A stretch of DNA of 64,000 nt. Source: Desulfitibacter sp. BRH_c19. Lineage in GTDB: Bacteria; Bacillota; DSM-16504; Desulfitibacterales; Desulfitibacteraceae. A program made the position numbers and the translations under genes. Positions within the stretch are counted from its first letter, which is position 1. The number at the start of each line of letters is the position of its first letter. The notes under the pieces were generated by a model. It saw nothing but the letters and a program-made list of their open reading frames with translations, did no database searches and was not told where the DNA came from. The stretch is taken from assembly GCA_001515945.1 (NCBI GenBank), contig LOER01000017.1, positions 1 through 64,000 on the forward strand. The letters are read 5' to 3'. Shown here in pieces: positions 45,418 through 54,836 of the stretch.

Positions 45418-46319
45418 TAGACCACCTCTTTCTCAGCTAGTGAAACAAAGACATCGTCCATGGAAGGCCTAATTATCTGAATGGACCTGACAATAACCCC
45501 CTGCTGCTCAAGGGAACGCCGAATATCCTCCACCGTGGCTGTCTCCTGTAGCACGAGGTGATAACGGTCTCCAAAAAAGTAGAAATCCTGTACTCCAGTC
45601 AAATTTTGGAGGACTGCTTTTTGTTTTAAATTGGCCAGCAGTTCTACAACAGTAAATGGAAATTTTTCTTTAAGTCCCTGGGGTGAATCAACTTTAACTA
45701 TCCTACCCCTGTCTATAAAGGCCACCTTAGTACAAAGTTCAGCTTCATCCATATAAGGTGTAGAAATTAAGATGGTCATGCCCTCTTTATTAAGCTGATA
45801 TACAATTCTCCAGAATTCTTTGCGTGATTCAGGGTCAACGCCATAAGTAGGCTCATCCAAGATTAGAATTTTCGGGCGGGTCACTAAGGAACAGGTGAGG
45901 GCAAGCTTTTGTTTCATTCCTCCCGAAAGATTATCGGCAAAGCGGTCCTTAAAATCGATGAGATTATTAATCTCCAATATTTCATCAGCCCGCTGATTTA
46001 TAGTTTTCTTGTCCAGTTTATACATTGCACCAAAAAAATTAATATTCTCCATCACAGTCAGATCTCCATAAAGACTGAAACGCTGGGGCATATAGCCAAG
46101 CTGATCTCTTTCAACAAGGCGTTCAGGTGCTGTGCCCAAAATGCAGACTTGGCCTGCATCAGGTGTAATAAGCCCACAAATCATCCGGATCAAGGTGGTC
46201 TTGCCGGCCCCATCCGGACCAACCAAGCCGCAAATCTCCTGTTCTTTTACCTGGAGGTCTACTGTGCTGATAGCTTTAATAGTGCCAAAGGACTTACTCA
46301 CTCCTGCGGCTTTAATCAT
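45417..46319 (-). CDS. ABC transporter ATPase (ABC-2/multidrug type), first copy
   Basis: About 300 residues. Walker [14 protein letters not shown], signature [17 protein letters not shown], Walker [15 protein letters not shown], switch [11 protein letters not shown] with proline in place of histidine (the usual THYMDEAE here reads STPYMDEAE), a possible loss of the catalytic histidine. The ATG at 46319 overlaps the HlyD stop (ATGATTAA); the longer frame is not supported. With the second ATPase this resembles degenerate/canonical ABC pairs, one active site being weakened. Confidence 0.93.
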   Translation of the reverse strand: MIKAAGVSKSFGTIKAISTVDLQVKEQEICGLVGPDGAGKTTLIRMICGLITPDAGQVCILGTAPERLVERDQLGYMPQRFSLYGDLTVMENINFFGAMYKLDKKTINQRADEILEINNLIDFKDRFADNLSGGMKQKLALTCSLVTRPKILILDEPTYGVDPESRKEFWRIVYQLNKEGMTILISTPYMDEAELCTKVAFIDRGRIVKVDSPQGLKEKFPFTVVELLANLKQKAVLQNLTGVQDFYFFGDRYHLVLQETATVEDIRRSLEQQGVIVRSIQIIRPSMDDVFVSLAEKEVV

Positions 46320-47355
46320 CTTGATTACCCCCGGCGAAAACCACATCAGCAGGCATGCCAGGCTTAAGAATACCACCCTCGCTATTAATCCCGATTTTTA
46401 CCGCAAAGACCACATTTGTACGTTCCTTTTTGGTCTGAATAGTCTTGGGTGTAAATTCGCCTTTGGTAGCTATCTCCTCAACAATACCTTCAAAGTTTTT
46501 GGACAATCCGCTTACTGTCAAAAATACCTTTTGTCCCAAAAATACTTTGGGAAGGTCATCGGTAGGTATATAGACTTTAACCCAAAGATCATCCATATTA
46601 CCAATTGTAGCTATAGAAGCCCCCGGTGTAACATACTCCCCTAATTCATAATTTTTTGATAAAACAATGCCATCAATGGGTGCGTAGATTTTTAGATCCT
46701 CAAGCATGGCATCAGTAGTTTTAAGGATGGCTTTGTTGCGGTCTATTTCGACTTGGGCGGCATTAATCAATTCCTGGCGACTGCCCGCTTGCAAAAGATT
46801 AAAACGAGCCTCAGCAGCCAGAACTTGATTTTTGCTAATTTCAAGAGCTGTCTGAGCTTTCTCATACTCTATCTGGGATATGGCTCCTGCTTCAAATAAG
46901 GTTTGTAGTCTTTCTACATCGTCAGCTCTACTGCTCAAGTTATCTAGAGCAATATTGACGTTAGCCTCAGCTTCTTTTATTTCCTGATTCCTAGCTCCTG
47001 ACTTTAAGTCAGCCAGGGCCGCTTCTGCCTTTACTACACTTAATTGGTCTCTCTCCCGCTGGGTTACTAATTCATTGCGGCTTAATTCAGCTACTAACTG
47101 ATCTTTTTGCACCTTATCTCCTGACTTTATATCTAAGACTTTGATTGATCCAGCCAGCGTAGCATTGAGGTGTATAGTAGTTGCTTCAATGGTGCCCGTT
47201 GCCTCTATTTCTTGCTTGTCACCTTTAAAAAATGTCTTCCAAACAGCCTGAATATCTTGCTGTTCACCCCTAAAATATGCCTGCCAGACCCAGAATGAGC
47301 CTGTTATAATTCCCAGCACTACAATAAGCAATATAATCTTCTTTCTCTTCTCCAT
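46312..47355 (-). CDS. HlyD/YbhG-type membrane fusion protein of the ABC-2 exporter
   Basis: About 347 residues. N-terminal anchor (6-25), lipoyl parts ([20 protein letters not shown] and [20 protein letters not shown]), a central coiled coil (about 80-200) and barrel domain. First gene of hlyD-ATPase-ATPase-permease-tetR, the gene set of YbhGFSR-type exporters. The ATG at 47355 follows GGGGGAGAGG; the GTG at 47385 is not needed. A palindromic control site lies about 195 bases upstream. Confidence 0.92.
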   Translation of the reverse strand: MEKRKKIILLIVVLGIITGSFWVWQAYFRGEQQDIQAVWKTFFKGDKQEIEATGTIEATTIHLNATLAGSIKVLDIKSGDKVQKDQLVAELSRNELVTQRERDQLSVVKAEAALADLKSGARNQEIKEAEANVNIALDNLSSRADDVERLQTLFEAGAISQIEYEKAQTALEISKNQVLAAEARFNLLQAGSRQELINAAQVEIDRNKAILKTTDAMLEDLKIYAPIDGIVLSKNYELGEYVTPGASIATIGNMDDLWVKVYIPTDDLPKVFLGQKVFLTVSGLSKNFEGIVEEIATKGEFTPKTIQTKKERTNVVFAVKIGINSEGGILKPGMPADVVFAGGNQDD

Positions 47356-47439
47356 TGCCTCTCCCCCTTTAATGTACGCGAACACACTTCTATTTAGTAT
47401 TCTAGTTTTATCGATAATATTCCATATGGGTTAACACAC

Positions 47440-47515
47440 CCACTTTTATAAGTGGCTCTAAATCAGGTGGAGTAGAGTCTCCATCTGATTCCTCAATGTT
47501 CAGCTTTGGCTGAAC
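47440..47515. repeat. three consecutive hairpins in the leader of the ABC-2 operon
   Basis: CCACTT/AAGTGG (47440-47455), AATCAGGTGGAG/CTCCATCTGATT (47461-47490, one G-T pair) and GTTCAGC/GCTGAAC (47498-47515). The compact serial hairpins resemble those in the 20795-20990 region, suggesting a dispersed structured repeat. They would lie in the 5' leader of the exporter mRNA if transcription starts at the upstream palindrome. Confidence 0.65.
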
Positions 47516-47549
47516 GACTTCACTGCTAAGGAATGCCCTTATTAATTAA

Positions 47550-47587
47550 ATAATACCATAGTGAGTAATCACTCACTATGGTATTAT
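47550..47587 (-). promoter_or_regulatory. 38-bp palindrome upstream of the ABC-2 exporter operon
   Basis: Perfect 17-bp arms, 47550-47566 and 47571-47587, around AATC; the core is GTGAGT-AATC-ACTCAC, a TetR-operator-like sequence. On the minus strand a TATAAT-like -10 overlaps its first bases, with only a weak -35. It also lies 39 bases after the activase stop, so it could act as that gene's terminator. Confidence 0.75.
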
Positions 47588-47625
47588 AGTAACATCGTCC
47601 AGTCAGAAAAGCAATCTTAATTTCT

Positions 47626-50600
47626 TTACTTTGCTTTAATCTCATCGAAAAAACTAATCTCTTCAAGTGGGTGCATTGTTCTCAAACTCTCCTCTGGAAC
47701 TTCCATATTCTTGAAGGCAACAGATAACATAAGCTTTATTCTATTCACCTGATTGACCTGGCTGGATCCAGGATCGTAATCTACCGGCACAATATTAGCT
47801 TGAGGATACCGCCTTTTGAGTTCTCTTACCATACCCTTCCCTGTAATATGGTTGGGTAAACAGGCAAAAGGTTGTAGACAAGCAATATTACTTGCACCAC
47901 TTTCAATCAGCTCCAGCATCTCTGCCGTCAGGAACCAGCCTTCCCCAGATTGATGTCCCAGATGCATAATCTCTTGAGTCATATCGGCGAGTTCAAAAAT
48001 ACTTTTGGGGGGATGGAAACGCTTACTTCTTTTCAATTCTCTTTTCATCACCCTGCGATACTTTTCCAGCGTCCAAATTAAATATCGCGAAATAAGCTCT
48101 GTTTTGAAAGTTCCTGAAAGTTTTTTACGACTGTAAATGCCCTGATATGCAGAGTACAGGAAAAAATCCAGCAAGTCAGGTACGACCGCCTCAGCACCCT
48201 CTTTTTCCAGGATATCCACGATATAATTATTGGCAAAAGGGTGAAACTTGACGAGGATTTCCCCAACAACTCCTACTTTAGGCTTCTGAATATCAAGAAT
48301 TTCCATGGTTTCAAACTCTCTCACGATGCTGCAAATATTCTGATGATACTCCTTCATACTCATCCTGGTTAAACTCGATTTCAATTCCTTAAGCCATTTT
48401 TCTAACAATTTATTTGTTGCTCCAATGTTTTTTTCGTAAGGTCTCACAGCATTCGTCAACCGCATAAGCAGATCCCCATAAACCATAGCCATAATGCACC
48501 TTTTGACCATTCTTTTAGTTATTTTGAATCCAGGGTTCTTTTCCAAACCACCGGTATTCAAAGATACAACTGGGATATATTCCATTCCCGCCTCCTGCAG
48601 CGCCTTGCGAATGAAACCGATATAGTTGCTAGCCCGGCATCCTCCTCCGGTTTGAGACATTATAACAGCCGTCCGGCTAAGATCATACCGTCCTGATTTA
48701 AGAGCCGCCATAATCTGACCCACAACAATAATCGAAGGATAGCAAGCATCATTATGGACATGCCGCAGCCCTTCTTCCACAACTCCCATTTCTACATCCG
48801 GCAAAATCTCGAGCTGATAGCCTTCCATCCGTATGGCTTCCTTTATTAATTCGAAGTGAATAGGAGCCATCTGAGGGGCAAGGATAGTATATTCTTGCCG
48901 CATTTTTTCCGTGAACACAACCCGTTGAGGAATATCGTAAAGTTTTTGAGGCTGAATGTTCTTCTTTTCCCTTTCCTTCATTGCTGCCAGAAGTGAACGA
49001 ATACGAATTCTTACTGCCCCTAAATTATTAATCTCATCTATTTTAATCAAAGTATACGTTTTTCTATATTGTTGCAGGATTTCCTGAACTTGATCTGTAG
49101 TAACAGCATCTAGACCACAGCCAAAAGAGTTAAGCTGTACCAGTTCCAAATCACTCCTTGTGGCTACAAAACTGGCAGCAGCATAGAGTCTAGAATGATA
49201 GACCCATTGGTCCAATACCCTTAAAGGTCTTTCTACTTTTCCCAGATGATCTATGGAATCCTCGGTAAGAACAGCCAATCCCAGACCAGTAATCATCTCC
49301 GAAATTCCATGGTTAATCTCTGGATCAAGATGATATGGACGACCTGCTAGAACAATCCCTTTCCTTTGATTTTTCTGCAAATAGTTTAGGATTTCTTCCC
49401 CTTCATCCTTAATATCCTTCTGAAAAGCCTTTCTTTCGAGATATGCCTTATCTACTGCTTTATCAACTTCTTGTTTGGATACCCCAAACCTGCTGAATTC
49501 TTCGTATATCCTGACCTTCATTCTTACCATATTATCTATAGGAAGAAAAGGATAAAGAAAAGTTACATCTTCTCTTTTCAACTCGTCAATATTGGCATTA
49601 ATAGCTTCGGGATAGGAGGTTACGATAGGGCAATTATAATTATTATTGACTCCCTCCATCCCTTTTTCATCCTTGGGAAGACAAGGATAAAATATCACTT
49701 TCACTCCCCGATTAAGAAGTTCTTTGATATGACCATTGGCCAGTTTAGCAGGATAGCACAAGGATTCCGACGATACAGTCTCCATACCCAATTCAAATAC
49801 CTTTTTAGAAGATCGGGCAGATAATATCACCCTAAAGCCCAGTTCTGTAAATAAGGTAAACCAGAAAGGATAATGCTCATACATATTCAGTATCCGAGGT
49901 ATCCCAATCTCCCCGCGTCTAGCTTCTTCCTTACTTAAAGGCTGATAGTTAAAAACTCTTTTATATTTGTACTCAAAAAGGTTGGGAAGCTTACTGGTAG
50001 TACTTTCAAGACCGGCTCCTCGTTCACAACGGTTTCCAGAGAAAAATTCCCGCCCATCTGAAAATCTGTTTACTGTCAGGAGACAATTATTGCCGCATAA
50101 TCCGCAATACCTCGTACTGGTCCTTGTATTGAAATCTTCCAGTTCATCGATTGTGAGTAACCCAGTTTTTGTGTCTATCTGGTATCTCTCCCTAGCGATG
50201 AGAGCTGCCCCAAAAGCACCCATAACTCCTGCAATGTCCGGACGAATCATATTTCTTCCGGTTACAATCTCAAAGCTTCTTAAAACAGCTTCGTTATTAA
50301 ATGTACCTCCCTGAACAACGACTTTTTCACCTACCTCCTCAGAACTACGTAAACGGACAACCTTGTAAAGAGCGTTTTTTACCACCGAATAAGCTATTCC
50401 TGCGGCTATACTGCCAATATCCGCGCCTTCCTTCTGGACCTGCTTAATCTTGGAATTCATAAATACTGTACAGCGGGTTCCTAAGTCGACTGGTGTGTTA
50501 GAAAACATACCCCTCTGTACAAATTCATTGAGGGGGATTCCAATGGATTCCGCCAGCGTTTCAATGAAAGAACCGCAGCCTGAGGAACAGGCTTCATTCA

Positions 50601-51918
50601 GCATGATGTTATGAATCACTCCGTCTTTAATTTGCATGCATTTCATATCCTGTCCCCCGATGTCCAGGATAAAATCCACTCCCGGGAGAAAATACTCTGC
50701 ACCCTTATGATGAGCTATCGTCTCAATTTCCCCATGATCAATTTGTAGGGCAGCCTTAAGCAAAGCTTCACCATACCCTGTGACTACTGACGAACCGATA
50801 AAAGCTTTGGAAGGCAATTTTTTATATAAATCCTTCAGAGCTGTAATGGTTGAATTTAATGGACTTCCTTCGTTACTCCCATAGTAGGAATAAACTAGAT
50901 ATCCATTCCTATCAATAAGGGCGAGTTTGGTAGTCGTCGAGCCAGCATCAATCCCCAGGAAACAAGGACCGGTCACTTCCTTTAATGGCCGCTTCTTGAC
51001 AGAACTCTCACTGTGTCTGAAGTGAAAATCCTCATATTCTTCTTGGGAGGTAAATAGCGGCTGAAGAAGCTTCGTCGACGACCCCAAACTATGCAAGCTC
51101 GGAATTTTTTCGTAGATAGCTTTGAATGTACAGGCCTCTCCTTTTTTGGAAGCTAGGGCCGCTCCAATAGCTACAAAATACTGGGCATCTTCCGGAGCAA
51201 TGATGTTTTCGGGTCTTAGATGTAAGGTTTCGATGAAACGCTGACGCAATTCTGACAAGAAGCTTAGCGGTCCCCCGAGGAAGGCTACATTTCCTTTAAT
51301 AGGCTTTCCACAGGCTAAACCTGCAATAGTCTGATTCACCACTGCTTGAAAGATAGACGCTGCAATATCTTCTTTAGCTGCACCTTCGTTCAGTAAAGGC
51401 TGAATATCTGTTTTCGCAAAAACCCCACAACGGGAAGCAATGGGATATATTACTGTATGTTTTTTTGCTAATTCGTTTAATCCGGAAGCATCCGTCTTCA
51501 GCAGAATAGACATTTGATCTATAAAAGAACCGGTTCCGCCAGCGCAAGTCCCATTCATTCTGAGCTCAGGAGAGTCTCCGAAGTAAGTAATCTTTGCATC
51601 TTCCCCGCCCAGTTCAATAGCGACATCTGTGGTAGGAATAAACCGTTCCACCGCCTGACTGCAAGCAATAACTTCCTGGATAAAAGGTACTCCCAACTGT
51701 TCTGAAGCAGAAATTCCTCCGGAGCCAGTCACATTCATGGTTACCTCCCTGGTCCGTAACTGAGTATACAATTTTTGCAAAAGATTGCTAACCGTATGCT
51801 GGACATCAGAAAAATGCCTCTGGTAATGAGTAAAAACAAGGTTATCCCTTTCATCAATAATTGCTATCTTTACTGTTGTGGAACCAACATCCAAGCCGAT
51901 ATGCAGGATTTTTCTCAT
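47626..51918 (-). CDS. giant acyl-CoA dehydratase activase (two BadF/HgdC ATPase domains plus HgdB-like part)
   Basis: About 1430 residues. Two ASKHA ATPase domains lie in series: GLDVGSTTVKIAI...ELGGEDAKI...NGTCAGGTGSF, then GIDAGSTTTKLAL...DIGGQDMK...EACSSGCGSFIE; each has the cysteines (with SRCGVF and GTRCTVF) that bind the shared 4Fe-4S cluster of dehydratase activators. A cysteine motif CGLCGNNCLL, a DUF2229-type region and an HgdB-like C-terminus (GGGCRASNYIG, QPFACLPNHI) follow. Related enzymes inject electrons into 2-hydroxyacyl-CoA or benzoyl-CoA systems; the function of these fused forms is not established. The ATG at 51918 follows GGAG. Confidence 0.9.
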   Translation of the reverse strand: MRKILHIGLDVGSTTVKIAIIDERDNLVFTHYQRHFSDVQHTVSNLLQKLYTQLRTREVTMNVTGSGGISASEQLGVPFIQEVIACSQAVERFIPTTDVAIELGGEDAKITYFGDSPELRMNGTCAGGTGSFIDQMSILLKTDASGLNELAKKHTVIYPIASRCGVFAKTDIQPLLNEGAAKEDIAASIFQAVVNQTIAGLACGKPIKGNVAFLGGPLSFLSELRQRFIETLHLRPENIIAPEDAQYFVAIGAALASKKGEACTFKAIYEKIPSLHSLGSSTKLLQPLFTSQEEYEDFHFRHSESSVKKRPLKEVTGPCFLGIDAGSTTTKLALIDRNGYLVYSYYGSNEGSPLNSTITALKDLYKKLPSKAFIGSSVVTGYGEALLKAALQIDHGEIETIAHHKGAEYFLPGVDFILDIGGQDMKCMQIKDGVIHNIMLNEACSSGCGSFIETLAESIGIPLNEFVQRGMFSNTPVDLGTRCTVFMNSKIKQVQKEGADIGSIAAGIAYSVVKNALYKVVRLRSSEEVGEKVVVQGGTFNNEAVLRSFEIVTGRNMIRPDIAGVMGAFGAALIARERYQIDTKTGLLTIDELEDFNTRTSTRYCGLCGNNCLLTVNRFSDGREFFSGNRCERGAGLESTTSKLPNLFEYKYKRVFNYQPLSKEEARRGEIGIPRILNMYEHYPFWFTLFTELGFRVILSARSSKKVFELGMETVSSESLCYPAKLANGHIKELLNRGVKVIFYPCLPKDEKGMEGVNNNYNCPIVTSYPEAINANIDELKREDVTFLYPFLPIDNMVRMKVRIYEEFSRFGVSKQEVDKAVDKAYLERKAFQKDIKDEGEEILNYLQKNQRKGIVLAGRPYHLDPEINHGISEMITGLGLAVLTEDSIDHLGKVERPLRVLDQWVYHSRLYAAASFVATRSDLELVQLNSFGCGLDAVTTDQVQEILQQYRKTYTLIKIDEINNLGAVRIRIRSLLAAMKEREKKNIQPQKLYDIPQRVVFTEKMRQEYTILAPQMAPIHFELIKEAIRMEGYQLEILPDVEMGVVEEGLRHVHNDACYPSIIVVGQIMAALKSGRYDLSRTAVIMSQTGGGCRASNYIGFIRKALQEAGMEYIPVVSLNTGGLEKNPGFKITKRMVKRCIMAMVYGDLLMRLTNAVRPYEKNIGATNKLLEKWLKELKSSLTRMSMKEYHQNICSIVREFETMEILDIQKPKVGVVGEILVKFHPFANNYIVDILEKEGAEAVVPDLLDFFLYSAYQGIYSRKKLSGTFKTELISRYLIWTLEKYRRVMKRELKRSKRFHPPKSIFELADMTQEIMHLGHQSGEGWFLTAEMLELIESGASNIACLQPFACLPNHITGKGMVRELKRRYPQANIVPVDYDPGSSQVNQVNRIKLMLSVAFKNMEVPEESLRTMHPLEEISFFDEIKAK

Positions 51919-51946
51919 TTCTTTTTCTCCTTTAATCCGCAGAAAA

Positions 51947-52420
51947 TTACTCAACATCATCGTTATCTAAATTTTTAACTATCATTCTTAGTGTTCTTAA
52001 GGTTGTCATTAAATCCTGTTGATTGATATCCTTACAAGCTGTTTCTGTGAGGCTAATGACAATGGGTATCATCTTCAACATTAAGATTTTACCTTTTTTT
52101 GTAAGGTATATTCGAAAGTTTCTTCGATCTGTTTCATCAACCTTTTTTTTAATTAAGGATTTTTTGATTAATCTTTCCAATAAACGGGTAACCGTTGTTT
52201 TATCCTTTAGTGTTTTATCAGTTAAAACTGTTTGGAGAAGTCCGTCTTCCTCCCATAGTCTACCTAGTATGGCAAACTCTTCAGGTGTTATATCAACACC
52301 TTCCTTATTAGAAATATGATTCAATCTTTTTCTCATTATAATTGCGGCACGATTAATTACAAAACCAAGTGCATCGTCTACTGAAAAACTCTGGATGGTA
52401 TTTTCAATCTCCTTGTCCAT
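51947..52420 (-). CDS. MarR-family regulator of the CoA-dehydratase activase
   Basis: 157 residues. Winged helix: TPEEFAILGRLWEEDGLLQT, recognition region KDKTTVTRLLERLIKKSLI, wing VDETDRRNFRIYLTKKG. It is 28 bases upstream of the activase and on the same transcript, with an operator over its own promoter, so the pair forms an autoregulated unit. Effector unknown. Confidence 0.92.
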   Translation of the reverse strand: MDKEIENTIQSFSVDDALGFVINRAAIIMRKRLNHISNKEGVDITPEEFAILGRLWEEDGLLQTVLTDKTLKDKTTVTRLLERLIKKSLIKKKVDETDRRNFRIYLTKKGKILMLKMIPIVISLTETACKDINQQDLMTTLRTLRMIVKNLDNDDVE

Positions 52421-52455
52421 ATCTTATTAACCCTCTTCTTTTTTGTCCTACTCTT

Positions 52456-52493
52456 ATTATAAAACATTAGTTGCAATGTACAACTAATGTTTT
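52456..52493 (-). promoter_or_regulatory. promoter and operator of marR-activase
   Basis: TTGTAC (52483-52478), 16 bases, TATAAT (52461-52456) on the minus strand. A palindrome with perfect 13-bp arms (AAAACATTAGTTG at 52461-52473, reverse complement at 52481-52493) around seven bases covers the spacer and -35, as expected for MarR. Confidence 0.85.
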
Positions 52494-52613
52494 TATTCAT
52501 AGTTGTTATTAACAAACTAATTTCAGCTATCTAAGTAGTGTTTCTCTTGAAATATCTTAGTATTGCTTGAAATTGCATGTCCCTTTCAGACTAGTTTTCT
52601 GATAGCACACAAA

Positions 52614-52708
52614 CAAGGGTGACACAGGAAACGTCCCCGCGTCACCCTTGTTGGGTGCACATTGATTGCACAAGCAAAAGGTGACGCAGGGAAACCTGGT
52701 CACCTTTT
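52614..52708. repeat. two GGTGAC...GTCACC hairpins, the second a probable terminator
   Basis: CAAGGGTGAC (52614-52623)/GTCACCCTTG (52641-52650), with ACAGGAAACGTCCCCG inside, and AAAAGGTGAC (52676-52685)/GTCACCTTTT (52699-52708), with GCAGGGAAACCTG inside. The second, with its T-rich end six bases after the SLH stop, can terminate that gene. The shared CAGG..AAAC core marks them as copies of one repeat. Nothing else is seen in 52494-52713. Confidence 0.75.
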
Positions 52709-52713
52709 TGGTG

Positions 52714-54717
52714 TTAATTGCTTACGATTACGATGGTTCTTGCCCAGAAAAGGCCACCCTCATAAATGCCAGTAATTATTACTTCATCTTTTGCTGAAAG
52801 ATAGCTGACACTTCTAGTACGGTCATTTCTGATAACCGTAGTGTCTGAATCCCAGAAAACCTGTCTGTTCTCTCTTGTTTCAGTTTCATAAATAACTATA
52901 ACCTGAGCTGCCTCGTGGATATTTTCAACTGTACCTATTAGATAACGATTACTATACTTTGCTTCAATATCAACCCTTGTGGCCTGGGTTCCTTCAATTT
53001 CCAGCTCTGCCCAATCACCAAATTCTATCTCCCTTAAGTTGATTGTAGCGCCATCCTTACGTATCCTAGCATCAGATGCAACTGGAACAGTTTTTTCTTC
53101 CCCGTCATCTGTTACTATTACAATAGCCGGTGTTGCACCCAACCTAATCTCTTTAACGGTTCCCTCTGCATCATCTTCTACACTAGTAGCATAAATGCTT
53201 GTCACGTTTCTATTTATTAGGTCTATATCAATTTCGTCACCAGCATATATCTGTCTTAAAGTAAGATCCCTGTTACGATCTCTTCTGATACTAACATCTG
53301 CATCAATATAATATGTTTCTTCTTTGTCAGTGTCCTCATTTAGAATTGTCAAAGTTACATCTGGTGAATAGGAAATTTCTACTAGAATTCCTGTAATTGT
53401 TTTTTCTAAATCATTCACATCTATCCTAGTAGCTTTTGTTCCACTTGCAATCACCATTACTTCTTGTTCTTCAATTAAGTCTTCCAAGTCTATTTCTTTT
53501 TTTGATAAGATAATCTCTGTGCTATTATCAATGTTTAAGACAATTTCCCCAAGATCACTAGTGCGTTCAAGTGTAATGGTTTTATCATCTAAATCTATTT
53601 CAGTAATCGTTCCATTTATAACCCGCTGAGCATTCGACACATGGATGGATGTAATGCTTTGGTCTGAAATTACTGCTGTTACAGCCTGTCCCTTGGCCAA
53701 CTGAGAGGCCACACCATTTTGATCATCAATTCTGATGATAGCACTAGAGCTAAGGGTATATGTATCAGATGTGTTATTATTTGATTTAATAGTTAATACT
53801 TTAATAGTCTGACCCACTATGTCAGTAATTTCACCTTCGAGTGTGATTTTATCAAATTGGTATTGGCCCTGATCTATATAAAGCACCTTGCCACCAGAAT
53901 CCTTAATAATTTCAACCATCTCACCAGAATTTAGAGATGTTAATTCACTTATTCCTCCAGCTCTAAATACTAGAACATTTGAAGCTAAGTTAATGGGTTC
54001 GATTACACCAGAAGCATTCTCAATTGTCAGTACTGATGAGGAAATTCCAAATACTTTTCCTTTGACAGTAGTAGATGTTAACTTTTGTAAATGATTATCA
54101 ACTCTATTAAGGACAGAAGCTATTTGTGCCCTTGTTAATGGGTCATTGGGATTAAAGTTACCATCAGAACTTCCAGCCATGATTTCCTTATCCTTCATAA
54201 CAGCTACATAACCGCGAGAAGATAACGGGATAGATGATGCATCAAAATAATCAAGTATAACATTTTGTTTACTATTTGCTTCAGTTGTTAATCCCATTGC
54301 TTTAACAACTATTTCTGCAACTTCATGGCGGCTTACAGCTCCTTTTGGATCACTATGGAGTAGGCTACCGCTAATAATTCCTTCTCTAACAGCATAGCTC
54401 ATCGATCCTGTCGCCCAGCTACTAACGTTGTCTCTTTGCACAAAACTTGCAGGTATAGTGCCTGATGCCTCACCCTGTTCACCAAGGACCCTAGCCAGCA
54501 TTACTACCAGCATTTCTCGTGTAACAGGGTCATTAGGAGCATAGCGTGTTTCAGAAACCCCTCCCAAAACACCCTTTGCCTTCATTCTTGCAATATCCTT
54601 TGCTGCCCAATGGTTACCAGGAACATCACTAAATACCTGACTAGCTGCAACTGCAACTCCAGTACTTAATAAGAACACCAATAAAATCAGAACAGTCAAC
54701 ATTTTTCTTTTAAACAT
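52714..54717 (-). CDS. SLH surface protein with tandem beta domains
   Basis: About 667 residues. Signal peptide (about 6-28), three SLH domains (about 30-70, 90-140, 150-205; FSDVPGNHWAAKDIARMKAK and GSSDGNFNPNDPLTRAQ) and then at least six repeats of about 60 residues of the pattern G-x-I-x-x-I...I-x-L...V..D..I.RDG...L..L..GD.V...G.VT.I. These resemble DUF5666-like beta modules; one copy is also in the SLH protease. Probably an S-layer or S-layer-associated protein. ATG at 54717. Confidence 0.88.
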   Translation of the reverse strand: MFKRKMLTVLILLVFLLSTGVAVAASQVFSDVPGNHWAAKDIARMKAKGVLGGVSETRYAPNDPVTREMLVVMLARVLGEQGEASGTIPASFVQRDNVSSWATGSMSYAVREGIISGSLLHSDPKGAVSRHEVAEIVVKAMGLTTEANSKQNVILDYFDASSIPLSSRGYVAVMKDKEIMAGSSDGNFNPNDPLTRAQIASVLNRVDNHLQKLTSTTVKGKVFGISSSVLTIENASGVIEPINLASNVLVFRAGGISELTSLNSGEMVEIIKDSGGKVLYIDQGQYQFDKITLEGEITDIVGQTIKVLTIKSNNNTSDTYTLSSSAIIRIDDQNGVASQLAKGQAVTAVISDQSITSIHVSNAQRVINGTITEIDLDDKTITLERTSDLGEIVLNIDNSTEIILSKKEIDLEDLIEEQEVMVIASGTKATRIDVNDLEKTITGILVEISYSPDVTLTILNEDTDKEETYYIDADVSIRRDRNRDLTLRQIYAGDEIDIDLINRNVTSIYATSVEDDAEGTVKEIRLGATPAIVIVTDDGEEKTVPVASDARIRKDGATINLREIEFGDWAELEIEGTQATRVDIEAKYSNRYLIGTVENIHEAAQVIVIYETETRENRQVFWDSDTTVIRNDRTRSVSYLSAKDEVIITGIYEGGLFWARTIVIVSN

Positions 54718-54836
54718 TTGTGCCACCACTCTCCTAAATTCTCCATTAATTCCTAAAAAACTACTTCAACAAGTTCTTATGAAAACCCTTTTGAAAAAAC
54801 TTTATTTTCGACATTTATCAAAGATATTTTTATTTA

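Noticed and set aside
45909-46644. Two overlapping plus-strand frames of about 150-170 codons
   Set aside because: Antisense to the ABC ATPase and HlyD genes; composition reflects the complementary strand.
47550-47587. Pure terminator of the activase gene
   Set aside because: Possible because it follows the stop by 39 bases, but the perfect 17-bp arms with a four-base centre, the TetR-like GTGAGT/ACTCAC core and the overlapping TATAAT favour an operator. A dual role is not excluded.
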